64,000 nucleotides of DNA from Cinnamomum chago (lineage: Eukaryota; Streptophyta; Magnoliopsida; Laurales; Lauraceae). The stretch lies in contig CP142454.1 in NCBI GenBank assembly GCA_038049695.1, positions 15,570,501-15,634,500 on the forward strand, written 5' to 3'. Shown piece by piece: positions 1 to 13,211 of this stretch. The notes under the pieces were generated by a model. That model saw only the letters and a program-made list of their open reading frames with translations. It was not told the DNA's origin and ran no database searches. A program made the position numbers and the translations under genes. The stretch's first letter is position 1. The number at the start of each line of letters is the position of its first letter.

Positions 1-1185
1 TAAATAGAGAGCGATATGTGATATGAGTGGATTGAATCAAATAAATGGAAATATGGATTAAAAGAGGTGAAAGTAGCTATCGCAACTATGACACCAAATT
101 TGACCATAAATGCTCAAATTTACAAGGTCGATCCAGCATACGTTGTTTGAAACCTGCCATGAAAAATCAAATATGGTTGGAGCCCGACCGATTTAGTCAG
201 AATGGAGGTCCCAAAACATACAATGATAGAATGAGCACTTGTAAGACGTATTGGGCCCTTGTAAAACTTTGAAGTATATCTTGTCCAACCAACTCAAAGA
301 CATTTTTTTTTTTATTGCTAACATGCCTTGAATCCACAAACATCAGGTTACAATAGTGAGTAATATGCCGAGCTCTTGTAATTGGATACTATGAAAACAT
401 GAGAGACTAATTAAGACCTTAAAGGTCTGTTTTATAGTAAGAATCTAAAGAATTTCAAATGCCCTCAAAATCTCATTAGAATTCTCAAATGCCAATTTCC
501 AAAAACCTTTTGAGACTTCGGAATTTGGAGCATTTCAAACGCTATTTTAGATACTTCAAAATTCTCTCTATAAAAAAAAAAAAATTAAGGAGACACCTAA
601 CATGCATTTAAAATCATCAAAAATGTAAACTATGGAGTTGTGGAAAACATCACAGCAGACAGATGAGATAAAACTTTAATAATGATAACATATATAGTTC
701 TATTAAGAAGAATATTTACAGGGAAACTAGAGCTCACAAAACTGCACCCCAACTTGAGAAGGCCACAGCTAAAAATTACAAAGCCAAAATCAATTCTAAG
801 ATTCTAAATACTCTCATGGTTGCCCATTACCCAAACCATAATTTCCTGACTTCTTCTGTTTGTCGTTTTGTAGTTGGTTCTTTGAATTTCTCTTTACCAA
901 AAGAACTACTTCCATTTGTCTTGATGCTTTGCATGCGCAAGCTCACATCTCTCTTTTTATCTCTCCTCTCCCTCCCTCTCATATATATACACGCCTGCCT
1001 CTACCTTTAATCATGAAAATTACCGGATCAACGTACTTCCCTCTCTATGGTTGCCCCTCTCAGACATGTCACCCACTTGTGTATCCATTTCAATGAGTTC
1101 ATTGTCTCTGTCAATTTAGGGTCTCTTTCTTCATGGATATTGCTGGCATCACGTTTGGATTAAGTTTAAACAGTCACATCATATC

Positions 1186-1241
1186 CTTACCCATGTATAG
1201 CCAATATCCACTACTTACCCATGTATAGCCAATATCCACTA
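1186..1241. repeat. 28-bp tandem duplication (2 copies)
   Basis: Two head-to-tail copies of a 28-base unit beginning CTTACCCATGTATAGCC (1186-1213 and 1214-1241), identical as read. Confidence 0.9.
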
Positions 1242-2427
1242 CTTCAATACACTCCCCAGGGAGTGTAATTTGGGGCAATCTTCCAGTAGTTGGATGAGTG
1301 TCAATGTAATGTGATGTTGATGGTTTGGATGTAGCAAAGATGGGCCTGACATGTGTCAAATAGTTGGTGCAATAGAATCTTGTCAGTGGGATATGATCAA
1401 TTCTTCAAAAATAAAGAAGAAAAAGAAAAGAAAAAAAAACCATCAAACAAATGTATAATGAGTCCAGGATAAACATGAGAAAGCCTAGTGAAAAGGGGTG
1501 CCTCATCTCATTCAGCCACTAGGGATTTGATCATCCAATTGGTGGAAAGGTTGTTACCACATGTGCTGTACCACAGATCCAACTTAGAAAAAGAAAGCCA
1601 TGTGATGAGCTCGATGGGCCTAAGACCTAAGATCTATTAAATGTATAATGAGCTCTATGGGCCTAAGATCTAAGCCCCTACTTTGAAAACTCAAGCCCCA
1701 AACCCTGAATCTTGGTCTAGCTTGCTGCAATTAAATCATAATTCGGTGGACTCATTTAGGCCTAAGTTATTAGTAGACCCACTGATAGCCCAACAAAGTT
1801 TGAGCTCCCTAATGGGTTTCATCATTGGATATAGAAATGAAATCCGATTGGAGGTCAGTTTGGGCCCATTGTGTACCTGGACCCCACAACCCAATTACTA
1901 AAGAGGGACCCACATTTGGACCTAAATCCAATATGGGCAGAGGCAGAGCCCATAAGTTGTAGCACCTGTAACCATACTTGAAGCAAATTAAAGACCTAAA
2001 ACCCGGACGTTTTTAGTGAATGTGAACCCAAATAAAGGGCTTCAATGCATGGTTCACATATGTGCCGTGCGTCAAGAGCGTGGATAATCGATTTGCAAGG
2101 TGGCTCCCACCTCTTGGAGGCTTTAGCCTTGTGAAAGAGAAAATTGTTGGAGCACGCCCAACATTCATGTTTGGACTGTGACAAAAGTTTTACTTTAGCT
2201 GTCAACCCACTAACCCACCCTAACTTTTTATGCAGGCTTAGGACTGGCACTAAATACCGACATAATTATAAAGTGTTTAGGGTTTGATGATGTAGCCAAT
2301 TTCAATATGGTTGGAACAAGCCTTTGGTGATGACGAGGACCACGATGACTTAATGTGTTATAGTCTATTCATGTGCGTGTGTATAATATTGTGATGGCAC
2401 ACCAGGCTGGGTTCATGGATATGCATT

Positions 2428-2476
2428 CCACGTACCTGAACCAGCTTTTTTCCACATACCTGAACCTGCTTTTTTC
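2428..2476. repeat. 24-bp tandem duplication (2 copies)
   Basis: Two adjacent copies of a unit of the form CCACRTACCTGAACC followed by a T run, period 24, with two or three differences. Confidence 0.85.
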
Positions 2477-5239
2477 CATCTCTTTTCCAGGTAGGTCTTT
2501 AGCATTAAGGGGACCATACATTTTCCTCATGCTTCATTTGTGCTCAACACGGGCTGCATTTTTCCCATGCTCCATTTAGGCATGTCCACGGAACATGAAT
2601 TCTGACCCTATCACATTAGTTTTCTCAAGGAAGTTTGAATCCTTTTCCAAGTCAATCCACCCCCCCCCCCCTTCAGAATTTCACTTTCACATACTCCTCA
2701 AGTTACTTTCCAATTCTAAGGCGTGTTTGGTTGTACAACTCTTTTTGAAATATAGAATTAGAAAAGCTACTATTCCAAAACAGATTCTCAGGGGAAATAA
2801 TTGTTTGGTTAGCTCAACTTCACTTCTGCGCTAACATTTTAACTGCAAGAACATCAAAGTTTTCTTAGTAAGATGTAAAAAAAGAAGAACCCCGCACTTA
2901 AATTGTTCGTATGGTTAGAAAATCTAATAATGAGTTGAAGGTCTGGGCTTTGAACTGTTTAGGGCTTTACCCAATACAACTAGTGGGTTTTACCAATGAT
3001 CAACCATAAGGGGGGTCCTCGTCATAGAAAAAAAAAAAGATGTACAAAAAGAAGCCTTTAACATATTATAATTAGATAATTTATATTATTTTATTAAAAA
3101 CAATAATACATAGGATCCTTGTAGATAGATGAATTAAGCAAGTAAAATTATAGATGCACCATTCTTACGAGGGTTTTGCACTCTTTACCTAATAACTACT
3201 AAAAAACTAAAATTTTAATAGAATGATGATGTATTGAATTCATCTGTAAATCCTCAACTAACTTGGGAAAAAGAAATTAATTATGATTAATGTATGAGAG
3301 ACGAAAATGGAATCTCTATAAGTGTAACACATACATGTCGGATGCAAATCATTAGAGTTGAGATTTTTTTCTCTTTAGCATATGTTCATAATTGATCAAA
3401 TGAAGATGTAAACCCGATCCTTTGGATGTGGATATAAAATAGTCCAAAGCATTACAGAAATTGTTCATTTTCAACCTGTCAATGCAAAAAATGATACATT
3501 GCAAGAATCAAGACCTAATTTTTACAAACGCAATCCACTAGCATAAATGAGCCATTAGTTTAGAGAAATGACCTTGTGCTGATGTTTGCATGGCAGAATC
3601 AAATCATCTTGTTCTATCACCTTCATTATTCACATCATTAAAAAGCACCTATTTAAAACGTGTCACATGTCATATCGAGTTTAGACGGGGTTTGCATTAT
3701 AAGCCAAGGATTAGGATTTGAAATCTTTCATATTTCAGGGTGTTTTTTGACCAGTGATGAGCACATGAATTTCAACCGAATCTGCCACATTTGACAGGCA
3801 AGCCCAAAAATTTCAAAGAGATCAATCAATTTTCATGTGGTTGTGAGGTGCATCCATAATTTCCCTTGCGTTGGTGTGTTATATTACAAGCATGAAAGAA
3901 ATTGGCATACGTTGCACCATGAACGGCACAAGTTGCAGAGGCCTTTCTATCCGTCCAACATGTTTTTGTTAGCTATGACACTTTCAACGGCAAGGAATGA
4001 AAATCTTTTAACTTTCATTAAACGTCTCTTTGATTAAAAGTAAAGACTCTAGTGACGTATTTTGACTCGAAATGGCCCAATGGCCTAGGCCTTTATATTC
4101 TTAATGGCCAGACAGGCAGACAACCCAAGTACCCAACAAATTTAACACACAGGATTCTATGTTTTTGCAAATGGGCTGGGCTTGAGCCGGGGTTCAGGAC
4201 CACGGACATTCTGGGCCTAAATATTATGCATAAATAAATGGTTGGGATTGGAAAAAAAAAAAAAAAAAGAGGGGATAAGGGGGAAATTAAAGGAGTTAAC
4301 AGGATGAAACTCCCAAAACCTGACCCAGATGGGAATAGAGGTAGCATTCTACACTGGGTTGAAATAGGCCCAGTGTGGCCGGTCCATATGTATAGGTCCC
4401 CATTATACATGAGAATGGTGAGTGGAGATTAAGCATTGATTGCTAAAGCACCAAACTTCATAAAAGAAAAAGAAAAGGCAGCACCATATGAATGCAGCCC
4501 CAAACATGTGAAATACTCCTCCTGCTAAATGTAAATCATTCTTTGTATATAAAAAATTATTTATAAAAAGTAGGTTTGAGATTTAATGAAAAAGGTTTCT
4601 TGGTACAAAAATTTAGTTCTAAACAATTTAAAATGTAAATTTTTTTATTTAAAATTGTATATAACATATTATTTTTCATACTATAGGGTCAGGGTCATAT
4701 AAAAAACCTAGATTCTTAAATAAAGAATCTAAACTTAAATTCTGTAATTAGAAATTAATTTTTTTCCTAGTTTCCATGCTTATGTACTAAGTAATATTCT
4801 TTTTCATATTTCTCTTATTTTAAATCCTGTTTAGTAAAGCAAGATTCACATAATCACTTTTGATTTCTATTTTACACGCAATCACCTGTATTCCCATCAC
4901 CATGTTGGTCAACACTTTGACCAACAGTCAAACCCATTTTCCCATTGACACTACCAGAACAACTAGAGTGTTTCTAAAACGACAAGAATCCTATTAACAT
5001 TAATAAATTGCTGCATTCATGCACTAGGCTTAAAAAAAAAAAAAAACTCAGTTTTGACCGGTGTGCATTTATGTGGGTTTAGCGGGCTCTTAGTTTTGCT
5101 GGGTCAAAAACATTAAGTATACTCGCGCCATAAAATAAAAAAAAATACAACAAAACACTTGAGAAAAATATAGCACTTTCCTTATAATATAACTACATAT
5201 TGACATAGGATGAGTGGAGAGTAGCTGAGGCCAACCATC

Positions 5240-7659
5240 TGTCACGACCCGGCCCCGAGATCAGAGTCATTAGGGTTAACCCCGGGTCGCGATGATCATA
5301 CTTACTCCCGTAAACCCCGTTTAACCGAAGTTACAACGGAGTCCACAAGGGATCTTGCATACGTACCTGTCAATGTACAATAATGCGGAATATACGAAGA
5401 ATATACATTGACAACTTATTTAACAAAATGACTCATAAAGTCCATTTACATCGTTTCATACATCTAAAATCAACCACTGCATATTTAATACAATGCAGGG
5501 GATAACCTTCTATTACGTACAGTACCAAAATACCAAAAATAAATATACAACCAATTTCCAAAAGCATCCAAAAGATTTTATCTTCTCATATCTCGATCAT
5601 GTCCACTCCGCTAGACCTCCTGGAGGTAGCGCAAAGGCCTCCTCCGCTGCCTGGACGGTCTCCGAGGGACCGGCACGGGTAGACGAGCCTGTAATATCAT
5701 CAGTAATACCATGAACACGACGGTTCAACAGGTATACACATATATTTATGACACTTCATACTTTCTAACAATGTATTGTCTACAGTGCTAAACAGTTCAT
5801 AAGAAATACCATTAACAATAAAATATGCTGACAACTACACTAGCAAGGGTTTCAACTCCAATCATTTCTTCCCAAAAAGGTAACATTTCATATTCATTCA
5901 ATTACTTACATTCAGCATTGATAGGGCTCGTCAGTCCTATGACCTTTCAGTCCAATGCGGTGAGATCTCCCAGTGTCTTGATCAGAGATCACTGGTGTCC
6001 CACGGAGCTCCGGACGCTCCCATTCTCATCTGCTGCAGCAGGAATAACCATTTCATTTATCATTTCTCATTTCCAGTCAATACGGAGTTCGGAAACCACT
6101 AGGTAGTGCCAGACCTATTAACAACGCCTATTAATCTCAATCTTGTGTTCAATTCATCCTCCAACCAACCATTGAGTGTAACTTGGCTTTTAATGCAAGT
6201 ATTACTCTTGATGACATTACTTATATGATTATGCATTAAGATAATCCAAGTTAACACTCTTGGAGATATAACACTATTACTAGTCATAATTGACTCATAA
6301 GCACTATCAAATTCCGTACAAATCCAAAACTCACTGGACTCGATTAGAGTCCCCCAATCGCGAGGACCGTTAGGTCCGAGTGATTGACCAAAATTTCCCT
6401 CACTATGAATAAACTGGTCAATTTCGGCTACCTCGGCGGCTAGCCGCGACTGTGCAGGCGGCTAGCCGAAATGCACTGGCGGCTAGCCGAACCAAGTTCG
6501 GTCAGCACGCGGTCAGCTTTCCAGAAGCTGATTTCCTGACAGAAAGTTTCTGATCAATTTCGGTCAGCTCGGCGGTTACCCCGCGGTCACCTCGCGGTCA
6601 CCCCGCGGTCACCCCGCGGCTAGCCGAAATCTCGATTTCGGCTAACCGAATTTTTGGCGGTTAGCTTTCCAGAAGCTCGCCAAAATCGGATTTTCTGGCG
6701 GTTGGCTCGCGGTTAGCCTAGCGGCTAGCCGAACTGTGCCCAGAAACACAGTTTCGAGCTACAGAAATCTTGAACAAAATTCACATCTTTGAACTCAAGG
6801 AGTTCATACAAGTTCTATAGAAGCTTAAAATCATAGAAATGCATATACTTGCCTTAATTGAAGCTTGATAAACACTAAACCCTCATTACATAACCTAATC
6901 CATGCATAGGGTTTCAACCCTTAATTAAATCAACATCTAATTCATCGTTTCTTTCCCCATTAAAGCCACTATAACTTCTCAACAATCATCAAGCATAAAC
7001 ATATGTATCTACTTGCCTTAGATGAAGATTAGTCTTTGCTTAGCTTGGATTGAAGATACAAATCCACTCTTTGAAGCTCTAACGTCAATGAAACTCAAGC
7101 AGATGACAAAGATGATGAAGAGGATTGATGCTCCCTCACTTACATCACCACAAACATGCACTTGATGAAGCAACTGAGGAAGAAAGAAGAAGAAAAGAAG
7201 ATGAGACGGCTGCTGTGAGTGTTGCCTAGGGTTTGATTCAAATGAATCAACTCATTTGCTTATATAAGGTTTCAAATTGCATTTAAGCCCATTAATTCCC
7301 ATTAATTCCATTTCAAGTCAAATCAAGTCCTATTTGATTCCTTCCTCGCCGAATCAATTCAAGTCTTATATGAAAGTTATCGTACTCGTCGAGATACACA
7401 TGTTGGTATCAAGAGTTTCCGTATTCGATAAAATACATATAATTCCGTATTTACACACAAGTCCTCAATATGCTCATTTGAGCTTCATTTTCCATTTAAT
7501 TCTTTTCAATTCATTTCACAACCATAGTTACTATTTCATTAAGCCTAAATAACTCATAGTTAGGCTAATTCAATTTCCTTTAATCATTAAACCGGCTTAA
7601 TTAGTCGTAAGCTCAATTAATTAGAGTTAATCGTGATTAACTCGGGACGGTGCCTAACA
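5240..7659 (-). mobile_element. Solo LTR, Ty3/gypsy-type
   Basis: A 2420-bp block starts TGTCACGACCCGG and ends GGTGCCTAACA, so it has the TG...CA ends of an LTR. It is flanked by the perfect 5-bp target-site duplication CCATC (5235-5239 and 7660-7664). No primer-binding site, polypurine tract, gag-pol or second LTR is present, so it is a solo LTR left by LTR-LTR recombination. Minus orientation is preferred: that reading starts TGTTAGGC and ends GTCGTGACA, common in plant gypsy LTRs, and has a TATATAAG box about 400 bp in (7259-7268). The class is inferred from the ends; no protein is present to prove it. Confidence 0.88.
6420..6735. repeat. GC-rich array of GGCTAGCC/GCGGTCAC motifs inside the LTR
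   Basis: A GC-rich island in AT-rich DNA. The palindrome GGCTAGCC recurs as GGCGGCTAGCCGAAA-like copies near 6430, 6460, 6478, 6617 and 6720. It is interleaved with CGCGGTCACC steps (6585-6620) and GGCGGTTAGC variants. The spacing is irregular, so this is a motif cluster and not a simple tandem repeat. Confidence 0.85.
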
Positions 7660-8471
7660 CCATCCTATCATATCAAATAGCTTTATGATCTAAGCAATTT
7701 AAAAAGGAGTCAAGCTTATTGGATGTTGCCATCTAAAGCAATGAAATAATTAGTAAATAAACTTTTAATTTTGAGAGTCTATGTAATGATGCCTCGGATG
7801 GTTAGACACTAAAACCCTCTTTGTATTTGACATGCCGGTAAACACCACAAAATCTGCCACATATTTTATTTTAATAGGCAATTACTTTTTCTAGTAGTTT
7901 CCTTTGAATGTCTGCCGCCCGCCATAATTTGAAAGCATTAGAGAGCATCTTGGTAGTGAAGATGTAGAGGATTGAGATAGTCTGCATTTTCTCAGAGAGG
8001 GCTTTCCTCCATGTTCAGATGATTATTTGCTTTAACTACTGAACATCATTGTAGTCTTAAATAAAATAGTTACCAACAACCAATAAATCTGATTTTTTAA
8101 ACTTAGCTAGATCTCAAAACCTTACAATAGGGCATATGGACCAAAAATTTTAGACATGTATCCATTTTGAAAGCCGCAAAGAGCATGTTGAAGTCGAAGT
8201 CGAAGTCGAAGTTGAAGAGGGTCCAGACATATAAACCAGAAAAGTGAATGATGCTTTGCCTTGATTTTATATGATGTATCAGGAAGAGTTGGAAATGTAG
8301 GAATAGGTCTGCGTTTCGCCTACGCTAGTATCTATTGTTTTCTTTTTTGGTAGAATAGTATCTATTGTTGTACAGAAAAATTACTGGTGTAGACCTTTAT
8401 ATGTGATGAATCTCATTATACAAATGGTAACTTTATGAAAAGAAGGAGTTATTAGATGATTTTAAATATGC

Positions 8472-8668
8472 TAGCAATCCTAGAAGAGTCTTCTGAAGTA
8501 TTTTAAAATCAGTTTCATGAAGAATGAAGACCGTTGAAGTTACCCATGAACACCCACACTTTTTTTTCTACCAGTAGCAATCTTAGAAGTCTTCTGAAGT
8601 ATTTCAAAATCAGTTTTATGAAGAATGAAGACCGGTGAAGTTACCCATGAACACCCACACTTTTTTTC
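8472..8668. repeat. Direct repeat of about 100 bp (2 copies)
   Basis: 8472-8570 and 8575-8668 are near-identical, both running from TAGCAATC to the CACCCACAC plus T-run. They differ by a few substitutions and a 3-base gap, which indicates a recent local duplication. Confidence 0.92.
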
Positions 8669-8805
8669 TGGCCTCCCAGCTAAGGAGGCAGGGACGTGAT
8701 AATGAGAACCCACATGTGCGAGGAGTGGGAGAGACCATTACACCAAGGATGAATTTCTTGTTATTCGGGTGAGAGGTTGGGAACTCTTTGTTCTTGAAGA
8801 CTCGC

Positions 8806-8809
<4 letters not shown>

Positions 8810-8836
<27 letters not shown>
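8810..8836. repeat. AT dinucleotide microsatellite
   Basis: Uninterrupted AT repeat followed by a T run. Confidence 0.95.
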
Positions 8837-8844
<8 letters not shown>

Positions 8845-9734
8845 TTGTGAATAGATTATATTCTAAATTAGTAGATGATATAATAAAATTTCTTAAAATA
8901 TCTTATTTCTAAACACCTCCTAAGTTTGGAAATCTAATTCCGTAGAAACATCGCCTCAGACATGAATTTCAATCAATCATGGAACTCCTTTTCCATGGTA
9001 TCGATTTAAAATAAACTTTTTTGGCGTGACAATATCCTTTTTTTGTGGAAATGACTTATACACAAACATGCCCTTAAAGGATCCTTCAAGCATTACTCAA
9101 GATTCTTGGAGCTAAAGCTTTTCTTGAGGGAGTTCACCTTTCATTTTTTATTAGGATAAAAGAATCTCCCTAACACCGAAGATTACTTGATCTCCAATGC
9201 CTATTTATACTAAGAGATTGCAGGCCAATGCTCACTCATACATTTTGGCGGGTCCTGATGCTCTAGGCTTTAATTTGGAGAAATTCTAAGTAGAAGGCGC
9301 GGAACTTTATAGTGGAGCCCACTTATTGAGAATCTGAACAACTAAAAAATAAAAACCCTCCTAGTGCATGTGGTATTCTCAAATTTTATCAAACTAAGAG
9401 TTGGTAGGTCTTACATAGGATTGACCATTTTATTAAGTTGGGTGCAAATATTAATCCCTAACCAAGTATATATAGGGTACTTACAACTGAAGACCCTAAA
9501 TTTTTACAGCCCAAAATCCAATATTTCATTCTGTTTTTGCCCTTGGTTGGTTGATTTCAACATAACACTTAAAAAAAAAAAAAACCGTTCTTCACCCCTA
9601 AATCAACAGCAACAGTAGAATAGAGAAAAGAGAGAAATGAGAAGAAGGAGATCAACGCCCTATCCCTTTTTTTCTCAATCACAGTGAGAGTGGGATTGCT
9701 CGATGCTAACAAAACCCTAAACAACGAAAACTCA

Positions 9735-10060
9735 TTTTTTGTTGACCCTAACTGGGCGTTTTTTTTTTACGTTAACATAATTTTATGTTGATGTCAACAA
9801 ATCTTCTGTCGACGTCAACAAATTCACAGGGTTACTCATGTTGTTAAGTGGGCATTTTTGTTGACGTAAAAAAAAATTATGTTGATGTCGATAAATCTTC
9901 TATCGACATCAACAAATTCACAAGGTCACTGATTGTAATAACTATGTATTTTGGTTGATATCCACACAATTGTATATTGATATCGACGAATGTTTTGTTG
10001 ATGACAACAAATATTACTCATGACATAATAGGGAACTGGTTGTGTTGACATTAACAAAAA
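9735..10060. repeat. Cluster of GTTGACGTCAAC-like palindromes
   Basis: Variants of the palindrome GTTGAYGTCAAC recur: GTTGATGTCAAC, GTCGACGTCAAC, GTTGATGTCGAT, ATCGACATCAAC, GTTGATGACAAC. Two longer blocks (about 9784-9830 and 9880-9925) share the order ATGTTGATGTC, AAATCTTCT, then CGACRTCAACAAATTCAC, suggesting a degenerate period near 95 bp. Confidence 0.8.
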
Positions 10061-11002
10061 AAAGAAAGGGCAAAACGGGGGGAAAAAAAGAAGAGATGAT
10101 TTGGGCTGGAGATCCTTGGCTGTCATTATAAAATTTAGGGTCCTCAATTGTGGTTATCCTATTTAAGGGTTTTTTTTTTTGTAAACGTCCCAAGTATATA
10201 TTTATTAAATGGCTCACTGAGGTGGGCCCCACAGTTATACTAATAGAAATGTGATGTAATTATTATTATTATATATATAAAGACAGCAGCCTTTTCGCAA
10301 GAGTGCGACACGTGGCGCATCCTCAAATTTTTTTATTTTTTAAGGGCGCCATGTGGGCATCCCAAAAAAACAACACGTGGCATCACAAATAACAGTTATA
10401 AATCTTCTCCAAGTCCCCTAAAATTCCTCCCATTCAATTTTAAACTTTCTAACATCACCTCTAATTCTACTACCTCCTAACTCACCTCTCTCTAATCTAT
10501 TTCATTTATTTCCCCTAAAATCTCTCTCTATATGTCTCTTTAATCAATTTCATTTACTTCTCCTGTAATCTCTCTTTCTACAAACCATTTCTCTTAATTA
10601 ATCCAAAAAAATTCTCCCTCTACCCCTAAAATTTCTACCTTGTCACATGATTTCTCTCCTTATACACACGTTACATACAATGGGTCCCACAGATTACTAA
10701 GCAAACAAAAAGAGAAAAAATAATAAGAAATGTTATTTGGCTTTGATAGTGGGCCCTACAAATTGATGAAAAATATACAGATCAAGTTAGTAATGACTTT
10801 TATGATAGGTGGATATGTATGTATTAAATTTTAATATAAATCAATTTGGGGGACCCTCATACCAGATCCAAATTAGAAAGATCTAAGGCCCACTTATAGA
10901 TCATAGTCGACTTCATCTTTATTGTTTTTTATTAATCTGTGGTGCTCACTGTCAAAGCCAATTTTTTTGTCTTTTTTTTTTCAAAGTTTGAATAATATAT
11001 GG

Positions 11003-11495
11003 GTCCCATTGTGAAAGCTAGATTTTCTTCATTTTCAAACTAACAATTAACGAGGCCACTTTCATAAGTTGTAATTACTATAATTTTCTCCTTATTTTGG
11101 TTTCAATATCGGTATTATTAATATATGGGGCCCATTATGGAAGCCAATGTATTTCAAAATCCACATTTAATATTGACACTCAATTCATGCCTAAGCACAA
11201 ATATAATCAAATCAAGCTTCTAAAATATCTATTATTTACTTGATATTTCCCTAAAATCTCACGAGTTTCCATCTTTATCAGAAATTTTTTATTATCTTAA
11301 TTATATTTACTAAATTAACTAAATAAATCTAAGGGCCCTATTGCGAAAGCCGATTTCTTCTCTTTCCAAACTCACAATTAAAGGGGGCCACTTTCATAGT
11401 CGATTTTCTTTTCTCCTTATTCTCCTTTCAATATTCGATATGGGTAATTTGTGGGGCCCATTATGGAAGCTGATTGGTTTCAAAATTCACATTTA
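11003..11495. repeat. Diverged direct repeat, two copies about 330 bp apart
   Basis: About 11003-11170 and 11335-11495 share the same string of landmarks: GCGAAAGC-like start, TTTCCAAACTCACAATTAA, GGCCACTTTCATA, TTTTCTCCTTATT, TTTCAATAT, GGGGCCCATTATGGAAGC, and TTTCAAAATTCACATTTA. Substitutions and small indels show an old duplication. No coding content. Confidence 0.75.
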
Positions 11496-13035
11496 GGTCA
11501 TTTTAAATACTTATAAATATTTTTAATTAATTAAAACTTTAATAATTTTTTTATCCAACACAGGCCAGCTGCACTAGTACATATTAAAGCAAAGGGGGAG
11601 GTGGGCTGTGAGGGGTGCCACCTCATCCCTAAAAGGTCTCTTCTTTCAGAGAAATATAGAAGAAAAAAATGTATAACCTTAGGATTTGATGTGGGCCATT
11701 ACAGTCATCCAAAACAAATCTCCTCCATAAATCTCCATTTCATTATCTTCTCCAAATCACCAATTGTAAATCAGGTACCCACATCTGATAGAGGACCCAG
11801 AGGTGAACCTGATGGTGGTAGACCCATGGGGATTGGGTCCCATCTGGCCCCACATCTAAGGGTTTACACAGCTTGGGCATCCATCACAAAGTGGGTTTTT
11901 ATTTTGAACATCAGGCAGTGGCGGGACCCACTGGGTGATTGATCACAAATCTGGTCCACTCCAATGGCCGTACTGGGTTGGGCGATTTGGTTGGTGGGGA
12001 CTGATCTAGGTCTTGATCAGTGGGGCCTACGATGTCAGCAATTTTAATCCCAAGCGAGAAGCTTGTATCTTTTTTTTTTATTTTTAGAAGTTCCGTTATA
12101 GAACTTGCGTTAATGAGAAGAAGAGATGAGGCAATTCGGTGCTCTTAGGGTGTATGGAAAGTGTGTCCATCATTTATATACAGGAGTTGGAATTCTATTA
12201 AATTGTACACCTTTTCCTTTCAGTTTCTGGAAATTAGGAAAAGGACCTTGATTGTTTTATAAACTCAAATTAAACCTTTTGACTTATTAAGAATGTGATT
12301 ACTAATTTTGTTTATTGTAATTTTACTGTGCTTTTATTATTACATTTTTTTGGTGGGTTTGATTATTTATTGCCTAGATTGGTCTCCTTATGTTACTTTT
12401 ATTGGGTTTGCCTGTTTTGGGTCATATGCTTAGGGCCCACCATTTGATTTATATACATGTAAATATATATATATTTTGTGGATGTTTGATAACCACAACA
12501 TGCTATAAGTTAAGCGTAACCTATCTGGGTCTCAAACTAACCATAAACCAGCTACAATGTCAGACCCATATATATGTATATTAGGATCACAACAAAGGCT
12601 GGGCCATCTCTCACTTCGCATCCACGTGATTTTTCAATCAAATATTTCAGATCATATCAAATCCCTTCTGTTTTCCTAGAAATTTAAATCAACTGAATCT
12701 AAGATTAGAGTTTAGGGTTACCTCAATTGCATCAGCACAAGAGTTCTTCTTTAAAAATTCTTTAAGGTGCCACTCATCTTGAGCCTAGATATTGCATAGA
12801 TTTAATCTTCATCTCCTAATATCTCTCTCATTTAAAGTGTCACATCTCAATTAAAATCTAAATTTAAAATCTTATCTCCTAAAATTTCTCTCTTAGTATC
12901 ATTCAAATCTCTCCTAAAATTTCTTTTTTAATATAATTCAAGACTCCCTAAAATCATTCTTGATATCATTCAGAAATTCAATAATTTGTTATTTATTTTT
13001 ATATTATTTTTTAATAATTGATGTTTTTTTTTTTT

Positions 13036-13195
13036 GCTGTCGGAGGGTTCCCAACCCTTTGGGCTGGACTAATCCCTCCGGGGCCAGAGGGAAGCCGGGT
13101 AAATCCCCTGTAGCCCTAGTGTGGTAGCAGAGTTTCGAACCCACAACCTCCGGGAGCAAACCGTGGTCCTAGGCCAACTAAGCTACCCCTTGGGG
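13036..13195 (-). mobile_element. tRNA-derived SINE
   Basis: Read on minus, it starts at about 13195 with a polymerase III box A (TAGCTTAGTTGG, 13174-13185) and box B (GGTTCGAAACTC, 13130-13141). It ends in an A tail, seen as the T run 13024-13035. Near-perfect direct repeats of TTAATAATTGATGTTT flank it (13011-13026 and 13196-13211), as target-site duplications. Its 3' half, with TGGCCCCGGAGGGATTA and CCAGCCCAAAGGGTTGG, is shared with the SINEs in the two ENT introns, so one family is present in at least three places. Confidence 0.92.
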
Positions 13196-13211
13196 TTAAT
13201 AATTGATGTTT

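Larger units (their letters stand above)
1..5234. other. Gene-free AT-rich stretch
   Basis: I see no gene here. Open frames are short (about 105 codons at most), recognise no family and lack splice or codon support. The stretch has homopolymer runs and two short tandem duplications, listed separately. A run near 2714 resembles one end of the MITE at 41522, but I cannot find its partner end. Confidence 0.6.
7665..13010. other. Gene-free stretch with scattered repeats
   Basis: No coding sequence recognised. The tract holds a 103-bp direct repeat, an AT microsatellite, a GTTGACGTCAAC-motif cluster, a possible degraded Helitron start near 10275 and a diverged duplication at 11.0-11.5 kb, all listed separately. 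The rest is AT-rich single-copy DNA with many poly-A/T runs. Confidence 0.6.

Noticed and set aside
950..1020. Promoter with CT-rich tract and TATATATAC followed by an ATG
   Set aside because: The downstream frame is short and unrecognised, so the TATA-like run has no gene to serve.
4093..4432. 105-codon minus-strand frame near an A run
   Set aside because: Overlaps a frame of similar length on the other strand, low complexity, no recognised domain.
6420..6735. CRISPR-like array
   Set aside because: Spacing is irregular, motifs are palindromic variants within a plant LTR, and there are no uniform spacers.
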